Source of the DNA: Isoetes taiwanensis
Taxonomy: Eukaryota; Streptophyta; Lycopodiopsida; Isoetales; Isoetaceae
Reading direction: 5' to 3'
Length of the DNA: 64,000 nt
Assembly: GCA_021234155.1 (NCBI GenBank)
Contig: JAJEKV010000013.1
Coordinates: 372,001 to 436,000 of the forward strand
Part shown: positions 56,275 to 64,000 of the stretch, piece after piece
How the letters are laid out: every line of letters starts with the position of its first letter
Numbering within the stretch: position 1 is the stretch's first letter
Position numbers and translations under genes: made by a program
The notes under the pieces: generated by a model
Database searches by the model: none
Seen by the model: only the letters and a program-made list of their open reading frames with translations
What the model was told of the DNA's origin: nothing

Positions 56275-59042
56275 ATGGCTGATCCAATGCAGGGTATGGC
56301 ACAACCAATTGATGGGCTGCCGACTATAGCTTTAACCGATGGCATAGTACCTGCACTCCGAGACATCCATTTGGAAGACTTGCCTATGTTTGATTTGGAA
56401 ACGATGCTGCAGGAACAACCCAGTGGGTTGTCAGCTCCTTCTACAACTGCTGTTAGTATGCAACCTCTTAGTGGTACCAGACACCCTGGGGATAATCCAG
56501 TTCCACAGGCGGGCTTGGCAGGTAGTGGGGCAATTACTCCAATAGCACCATTGCTGGCGACTGCGACAACAGTTACTACTATGCCAAGGGGTTCCCAAGA
56601 AGAGCAATTCTTGCTTGCTAGAACCCTGAACAATATGCAGAGACAAATGAATCAATGGATTTTGGAAAGTGTTGCCCGGGAGCAACGCCTTAAGGAATCT
56701 ATTGATCGGCTCATGCAAAACTCTAGGAGTACTGCAAATAATTCCACAACCCAAACGATACGAGGTACCGCAAGGGGACGGGTAGCTGCGAGTGCACCAC
56801 TTGTGGTTGGTCGCTCTATGCCTGACACAGCAAACCCAGCTGTGAGTGAACCTTTCGAGGAGACCTTGAACGGGCTCTCAGAAATGGAAATCAAAGCTCT
56901 GGAAAAGATGAAGATGCTAGAGTTTGACGGCACCAGAGGATGCGATGCTCTGGTTGGGTTGCATGAAATTATATTATGCGGCTACTAAGAAAGGCGACAC
57001 AACAAAGGTGTTGGACGCCTCTCTTTAATTAAAAGGTGTGGCTGCTTCATGGTGGGCTATCCACACCGACAGCGGAAAGACCTTTCGGTCTTGGACAGAC
57101 TTCTGTAAACGATTCAAAGATGAGTATGCGCCTCATTTTGAGAGTCGCCATGCACTAATTTCACTCAAGTTGTCGGTGCAAATTGGGACTTTATAGGAGT
57201 ACGTTAGTAAGCTCCGTGGGTTGTTTGCGAGACTTCCCAACCTTACCCCTCAGATGAGGGTGGACCACTTTGTCAACGGTCTGAAGGAAGTCAGTATTAA
57301 GACACATCTTCTGCAAACGGAACCCAAAGGCTTTGAGGAAGCAGTTGAGTTTGCAAGGAAATCGGTTGGTCGTGAGGAACCTCAAACGACCAAGAAGAGT
57401 TTTGATTGGAAGTCAAAACGAGCCGAAAATTCCGCGGATGGAGCGTCATCTGCTAAGAAGAGGAAGCGGAATCAGTCAAACAAAAAGGCTCGGGGCGGTC
57501 TAAAGATTCCAGTCAGAAAAAGTCAGCTATGAAGTGCTATAATTGCCAGGGCATGGATCATTATGCGAGAGACTGTCCTAACCTGCAAAAGCCAAAGAAG
57601 GCGATAGCTACGATGACCAAAACACCAACGGAGGGTGAAGCCGTGAAGATGCTGTCGGCTATCGCAAGAGAAGAAAGCATGGTAAATATTTCTTCTAAAG
57701 TTTTCTTTGGTAAAGGTATTCGTGTTCTAGGTAGAATCAAGGGAAAGAATGTGGTTGTTCTTATTGATTCTGCGAGCATTGACAATTTCTTGTCTGCAGA
57801 CTTAGCAAGGGAGCTAGGCCTGGAGCTGATGAAGGTGACTCCCGTATGTGGTTGAAGGAGAGCCAGGGCCTCAAGTTCAGCGTGGAGATCAACAAGCGCA
57901 GGGCGTAGACTTGACGCTTCAAGATAGAAGTTCACCTAGAGCAGTACAGTTTAGAATTGATGACGATTTGATCAATTTAAAATGTTATGATGTCATTTGG
58001 GGATAAAATGGTTTCAAACTGCACGTCCACTCATTGATTGGGCATCCCATGTGTTTAACTTTTGAGTTAGAAGATACTAAGTCTATTAGTATACAAGGAT
58101 CGCCTTACGTTGGATCCGGGATATCGGCCACTCAGGCCAAAACTGCTTTTAGAGTGAATAATAATCAAGTTTTTTAGAATATATGTATATGATGATGATA
58201 TATGCGTTAAAACTTATAATTCACTTGTAGAGCAACCGGATGGAAGCTCCCAGCTTCATCCTTAGTTACTTGATCTTTTTGAAAGATACAAGGATGTGTT
58301 TCCTGAGGAGTTGCCCATAGGGCCACCTCCGTCAAGGGGAGTGGAGCATGAGATTGACCTTGAGCCTCGAACTAAACCAATGGTGAGAGCGCCTTACCGT
58401 TTGAGTCATCTTGAGTTAGAGGAAGTTAAAAAGCAAGTTAAAGAATTGCCTGAAAAGGGGTTTATCCAGCCAAGCAAATCTCCTTTTGCAGCTCCGTTGC
58501 TGCTAGTTAAGAAAAAGGATGAAACTATGCGCATGTGCATAGATTATCGCGCGCTTAACAAAGCAACAATTAAGGATAGATACCTTTTACCACGGATTGA
58601 TGATATCTTAAATCATTTGGGCAGTGCAACTTGGTTCACCAAGATTGATTTAAGAAGTGGATATCATCAAATTAAGATCCATGCGGGTTGATGAATCAAA
58701 GACTGCTTTTCGAACTCATCAAGGACATTATGAGTTTTTAGTCATGTCGTTTGGTCTCACCAATGCGCCAACTACGTTCATGAGATTGATGAACCGAGTA
58801 TTCGCTGATTATTTAGACAAATCAGTTGAAGTATTCTTGGATGATATACTTGTCTACTTGAACTCATTGCAAGAACACTTTCAGCGTCTAGAACAAGCAC
58901 TTAAGTGTTGCGATCCAATATGCTGTATGCCAAAATCTCTAAATGTGATTTCCAGAATGGATTCAACCTGAGAATGTTCATGAGTTGAGAAGTTTTCTTG
59001 GGTTAACTACCTATTACAGAAAATTTGTGCCTAAGTTTTCTA
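56275..59042 (+). pseudogene. Ty3-type gag-pol, broken and 3' truncated
   Basis: Gag starts at 56275 (ATG) and stays open for 237 codons. Stops then appear, including TAA near 57028 and TAG near 57195. The nucleocapsid zinc knuckle CYNCQGMDHYARDC is at about 57535-57576. A protease-like LIDSASIDNFLSADLAREL follows near 57760-57816, with DSA in place of the usual DSG. Reverse transcriptase blocks are [11 protein letters not shown] (near 58530), [15 protein letters not shown] (near 58635) and FLDDILVY (near 58834). One frame change lies near 58690. The last recognised piece is HELRSFLGLTTYYRKFVPKF, ending near 59040. RNase H and integrase are absent, so the element is dead. Confidence 0.85.
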
Positions 59043-59195
59043 AGGTAGACACTAGGTGCTTGTGAGGTGCTTTACCTTTTTATACATGCATTTTCTATCT
59101 CCTTATATTCGTCAAGATTAGGTTTTGATGGGCGCTTCCACAGCCCGCGCAAATTTGAGTTTTCTGCCTCTCCTGATTTGGGAATTTGTTAGCCA

Positions 59196-62100
59196 TGTCA
59201 TCAATCCGGTTGGTAGGAGCAGATTTCCCGCTTCTCAGTGGAGCTTTGGTGATGGAATTGAATTTTGAAGAATTGAAACAGAGATCTTGGTTTTGTAGCA
59301 ATTTTTACGAAGTCTTCTTTATATATGGAATTGTTAGTTTGGAGCCAATGGACCTTGTTGAGAAATATGCAGCAGAATTTGAAGCAAGATTTGCTGATCA
59401 AGATCGACAAGCCTTAGCTGCTGCATTTGGTTACAATGTAGAAATCCACATGCCAAATTTGCATGTTGAAACAGAAACTTCAATTCCATTAGAGATCCAG
59501 AAGGATCCCTGCTCATTTGAAGTAGTCTCATTTCTAATTGAGAGTGCTGAAACACAACCCGATTCTACACCTTATAAGGCTTCTTGCACCAAGACATGTT
59601 ATTGTGTATCCCCTAATACAGCTTGCAGGAGAATCATGACAGAAAAGAGAAGACACCAGAGGATTAGGAAGAGAGAGAGAGGGAGAAATTGGCCTTGGAA
59701 AGAGACAAACATACAAAGAGATTGAGCACTAGACATAAACAAAAAGTAGCCAAACAAATTGTGGACTGTATCAACATAGTATATATGAATTTCCATTCTG
59801 AAGATAGACTAGATATTATTTCCAGGGCAGCAAAACATCTTCCTGAATTTAAATTGATTGGAAATAAAGCTTTGAATATGTAAAGCAGACACTTGTCATC
59901 AATAAACTTTCTAGAAGCAAAGACATAAATGAAGCAAGATCATCAACTATGATGATGGCTGTAAGTTCTTCTAGCAATCGTGCTGCTGTGGCAAAAGTAC
60001 TGAACTTGAAAAGGAAGGCTATATATGCTGCTCTTGACAAAAGAAAGATTGCTGACTTTGGAGGACCGCGGTCAATGTTCAAGAGGAGAGCTAGATATGG
60101 TAGAATTTCTGATGCAGATCGTGAGCAGGTCTATAATTTTTGGATATTTGAGACAAGGGTGTCTCCTAATAAATGACAAGTTATCAGATTAAGAAGAAAT
60201 CTTGATGGCAAGAGGATAGCAAGACCACAGAATTTGCATGCAATCCACTTCCTCGAAGAATCACAGGTACATTTTGAGTTATGCTACAATTTTGAACATG
60301 TTCTAACCTAGTTAGGTTTGTCAATGCAGGTAATGTTCTATAAATGTTTCAAATGGCAATTTCCAAATATAAAGTTGGAATAAGGTTATTTGAGGCTTTG
60401 AAGCCAAAGTTCGTGAGACGGCTTAAAGAGCATCTACCACATGCGAGTTGAATTTGTAAGGCAAACAATCAACACGGTACGAAGAGATTCTAAATTTCAC
60501 GGGCCTAGCTGCAGATGCAAATGTGCCATATGTGACCCAGGACCAACATGTAAAACATATATGCACACTTTCAACAGTATGAGCGATATGTGGAGGTCCA
60601 TGGTATGTCAAAAGGATGATGCTACATTTTGGCACAAGCCAAAATGTTTGCAAATGGATTGCGGGGACTGTGGGCTGAAGGCTTTCCTCAAATGTCCAAA
60701 GGAACAGAGTAAATTGAATTGGAAGAACTTTGAAAAGGTATTCTGGCATATCTTAAAGTGTTGTTTCTTTCAGTGTTCTTAGTTGAGTGAATTAAACATG
60801 TCAGTGATTAGTGACTATATTGAATTTCTTAGCATTTCTTCACATAAGTTTTGCTAATCAAAGATGAATAGCATTTTTTTAGTAAACATTTCTGCACATA
60901 ATTTTTGCTGATTAAAGAATTGTTGTGCATGTTGCAGGTGAAAGAGACTTACGTGAAGGATGTGGGCAAAGGTGGAAAGCCGATTGTTAATACAAAGGAT
61001 GTTATGAAGCTGGTTTATAAGAATACATCAGCACATGAATTCATGATACATGCAGATGCTGTAATTAAGCAATTCATTCCTCATAACTATGCGGCAAGAT
61101 AGCAAGTTGATCAGAGAATTATACTTTTAAAATTCAACAGGAAATTCAAACACTGCACTGGCGAAATGATCAATGTTCTATTCTAGTTCAGGCATGCCAT
61201 GAATCGGGAAGTTCCAAATATTAAGATCGACGACCGCAAGTTGGTGAAGGAGACCCATTTCTACATGTCTGATGATCGAGAACATGATTCTCCATTTGTC
61301 CAGCATTGTCTCCAGATGCATGATGACTATTTGGCTAGTATAACTTACTCAAAGCATGTCGTTTGGTCTGATGGTTGTGCGCCGCAGTTCAAGTCTTCTA
61401 GAGCATTTTATTATTTGGGAAGGTTTTTTAAGGAAAATGGAGTACAGATTGGCGGGAATGTCTTTGCCTCCTCGCATGGGAAGGGCGAGCATGACGGTGC
61501 AAGGGCTGTCATAAAAAGAATACTTACAAGTGAGATGCTAAAGAGGGATAGCACACCTCTTCGTAATGCAGAGGATGCGGTCAAGTTCTTGACATGGTAC
61601 TTCACATCAAAGAGAGGCCTGCAAGATAAGAACATCATCCGGTATGCAAACAATAAGGCTTCTTTATTTGACTTACAGTTCCAATTTGCTCATGTAAAGA
61701 ATGTTAATATGGTATGTCTATGTTTGTAGGCACTTTTGGTTAATAGAGGTTGGGGAAGTGTGCAGGAAATTACGTTATGACTGTGATACACTGAAGGGAA
61801 CTACAAAGATACACACCATTAGACCAATTTGTCAAAACAGACCCACTATGGTAGCTCACAAAGGTTTGTCTTGCTTCTGTAGTAGTTGGAAGGGCTTATG
61901 GAATAAATGCTTTCATGTAAAGAGGCTGGGAAGTTACACATATTCAGAATTGAAGCCATTTATCATGGAGAATCACAATCCTGTTACTCATGTGCAATAT
62001 GAAGGTGACAACCAATAGAAAGCGCAACTTGTGGAAGTGGGTGATAATTTTGTCGTGAACGGGGAAGCAAACAATGAAGAGAATGTAGAGTTTTGGATTA

Positions 62101-62582
62101 TCAAGTGTACTGAACCAAAACATGTTGTGGAAAATGCTTTTAGAGACGAATGGAGTTCAAAATTCAGCAGACAACAAGTTATCCTAACTGGCAAATATTA
62201 CAAGTTTGTTGGTGAAAATGGGTATGAATTGAATCACATGCCAGATGTTTCATGCTATTCACATCTTGTCGTATGTGCAAAAGTAGAGTTAATACCTGTT
62301 GTAGGTGAACCATTAATGTATGAGCTGCCATTGGGCTCATATGAGCACATAATAGATTGTTTGCCATTACCTGAATCTGAAATGCTGGTAAGTAGTAAGT
62401 CTACTATATCTTTGAAGGAAAAGAAACAAAAGCAGATTTTGGATGCTGTTAGGAAAAAGGTACAGGCCAGAAAGAAGAATTCAAAGCAGGCTATAGGAAA
62501 AACAAGTCGTTGCACGAAAAAGAAAGCTCTCAGGGTATTCAAAGGATGGGAAGATGCCAAAATGAAGAACAGGAAGATGTGA
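59196..62582 (+). pseudogene. Transposase-like gene of unrecognised family, decayed, with introns
   Basis: A gene-sized unit in several frames. 59196-59880 is an N-terminal region ending in charged repeats and AKQIVDCINIVYMNFHSEDR. 59883-60269 contains a helix-turn-helix-like NRAAVAKVLNLKRKAIYAAL and then KRIARPQNLHAIHFL, with one in-frame stop at 60174. Further pieces follow an intron-like gap (60270-60329). A Cys-rich segment (CRCKCAIC, CLQMDCGDCG) spans 60501-60737, and another intron ends at 60937. 61199-61715 is the core: ETHFYMSDDREHDSPFVQHC, VVWSDGCAPQFKS (61358-61396) and SHGKGEHDGARAVIKR (61472-61519). 61716-62579 has a KCTEPKHVVE...GKYYKFVGENG domain and a lysine-rich tail, with a single stop at 62016. 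Not MULE, hAT, PIF, CACTA or Helitron as I know them. Confidence 0.6.
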
Positions 62583-62589
62583 GTGAATG

Positions 62590-63800
62590 GAGTAACAGAT
62601 TGGAGTTATGAAGTTACTGTCTTGAAGCAGATATGCTTGCAGATATGTAGCAGAGCAGTTAATGTAGCAGAGTTTTTGTACCATGTATTATGCTGCTTTA
62701 GCAAACAATCTAATTGTGATTCAAGCTGAGACTGTGGATTGTGGCATGTATACTCTCTGTAATATATTATAGGGATATTTAATTGCTTTTCCACCTTTCT
62801 TTGATTCAATCAGAAAGGAACTTACCATTTTGTAGGCGTATCTCAAATAGACCCTCAAATGGAAGTCTTTGAGGTGAAAATAGATGTGCTGTTGTAGATT
62901 GTATAAATTTGACTATAGCTTCATCGTGAAGAAGTTAAACAGTTTCTTGTGACTAGTACAATTTATGCTTTAAAGCGCTTATAGTTAATATGCTTCAATT
63001 GGACGTTAAGCAACCCTGAGCTTAAGAGATTAGACGTGTACAATGTTACTCTTGTAAGCAATGTACAATTTCTTTAAACCAAACTAGTCAAATGATGCAA
63101 AAATAACAAGTCAGCAATAGACCTACAAAAATAGATAGCCTCTGGAAAACCAATGATTCTTCTCCCACACAACTAAAATGATAGGCGAAGGATCTTGTTG
63201 TCATACTCAAGAAAAACATGTCCAGACCTCTTTGCTTTCCACCCGGCTAGTATCATTTGTATTTTTCTATATTGCAAAAACAAGCAATATACTTACCCTC
63301 CTAGATATAACCCTCTCAAAAGGAAAGGTTGCATTTCAAGGCAGCCTCAAAGGAATTCAAGCAAATGCAATTAAAACCAGTGCAACCATTTATATTCAAG
63401 ACACAAAGTGATGTGGAGGACTTCTCAATGTACTGCATGCATTTGCCAGACAGCTTGAAACAGCCTGAGATTGTGAATTAGATGTTTAAAGCCAACTGGA
63501 TTGTGGATTGTCTAAGGGTGTTGAAGGCATACTTGCAATGTTGGTGGAAGGATGTGATATACCTGTGATATTTTGCAATGTAAATAGTGTGCTAATGACC
63601 CTATGATTTACACACATTCATAGTGTTCTAAATATTCTGATTCTATGGTATTGGTATCTCTGTAGAACTTAATGGAAAAACTACACGACAAGAACAAGTA
63701 CACAGAACAGTAACATATTTATAATAATGGTTTTTTACAATCGTAGTTGATGTAACAAAATTTGGGCTGTCATGATAGAACTGCCATAAAATTTCTGTCT
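62590..63800. other. Gene-poor stretch
   Basis: AT-rich DNA downstream of the transposase-like gene. No inverted terminal repeat matching DNA near 59050 was found. The open frame at 63178-63411 has no family I recognise. Confidence 0.4.
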
Positions 63801-63808
63801 ACAGGTGT

Positions 63809-64000
63809 CTATCTAATGCCAACAAACTGCTGCAAAGTAATATCATCGTCATCTTCTGTTTCAAAATCTTCTTCAGCTATTTTAGGGTCCTCTTTTGCTA
63901 CTGGAGATTGAACTTCATTCGTTCGTTGTTGATGGTATAGCATTTGGAACACCTATTGTCTGGAAACCTCCAGAGTTGAGATCTACTGCCAAACCAACCT
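63809..64000 (-). pseudogene. 3' end of an unidentified minus-strand gene, frame broken by a 4-bp duplication
   Basis: Read leftwards from 64000, one frame gives VGLAVDLNSGGFQTIGVPNA and then IPSTTNE before a stop. A second frame continues from NEVQSPVAKEDPKIAEEDF into an acidic ETEDDDDITLQQFVGIR and a stop at 63809-63811. A tandem repeat of four bases (CGTTCGTT on the plus strand, 63920-63927) is the simplest cause of the shift. Alternatively an acceptor at the AG of 'acaatag' could start a separate last exon at about 63949. The protein is not recognised; the rest lies beyond the window. Confidence 0.45.

Noticed and set aside
1-64000. CRISPR arrays, bacterial operons or phage
   Set aside because: GT-AG introns, plant gene families and LTR/LINE/Helitron content show a plant nuclear genome; no regularly spaced direct repeats with unique spacers were seen.

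Overview
The window is nuclear DNA of a land plant. Its genes have GT-AG introns, intergenic DNA is AT-rich with low gene density, and transposable elements of several classes are nested in it. It also holds plant-type ING2, ARID-HMG, KIN-14, plastid pyruvate dehydrogenase E1-beta and pentatricopeptide-repeat (PPR) sequences. The style of the decayed PPR genes and the short introns suggest a seed-free vascular plant such as a fern or lycophyte. That placement is inference; a gymnosperm is not excluded.

Only two genes can be assembled complete. An ING2-type PHD-finger gene (25352-27513, seven exons, 268 aa) should read methylated histone H3. An ARID-HMG-box gene (45872-48962, six exons, 676 aa, HMGB15-like) should bind AT-rich DNA. 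At the right edge the 3' end of an unidentified minus-strand gene begins (63809-64000), with a 4-bp duplication breaking its frame.

Broken host genes are a KIN-14 kinesin motor fragment (8139-9088, frame broken by a 16-bp tandem duplication), a coiled-coil/RING-H2 gene (18806-20550, frame broken by a short duplication), a retrocopy of plastid PDH E1-beta (44560-45105), and two PPR remnants on the minus strand (42055-42780 and 51340-52400).

Mobile DNA by region: a MITE (139-442) and a tRNA-like SINE relic (1858-1937); CACTA-type ends at 1984 and 9715, the second carrying a 12-bp-phased TGACG array; a GC-rich minus-strand LINE (9716-14850) with a related MITE inserted in ORF1; a decayed Helitron (15598-18516); an element with 100-bp inverted ends and an internal 218-bp tandem duplication (21929-22587); a foldback family (26354-26480 inside an ING2 intron, and 38150-38262); a second copy of the LINE (31767-33185); a split segmental duplication (33190-35240 against 39550-40250); a small MITE (45205-45379); a third LINE fragment (54510-55082); and a Ty3-type LTR element with one LTR, primer-binding site, gag, protease and partial reverse transcriptase (55108-59042).

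The most interesting segment is 59196-62582. It is a decayed, intron-containing gene with a helix-turn-helix, a Cys-rich region, a possible RNase H-like core (WSDGC and SHGKG...DG motifs) and a basic C-terminus. It matches none of the plant transposase families I can recognise and may be an undescribed transposon-like family.

Short tandem duplications (4 to 218 bp) recur throughout and repeatedly explain broken reading frames.
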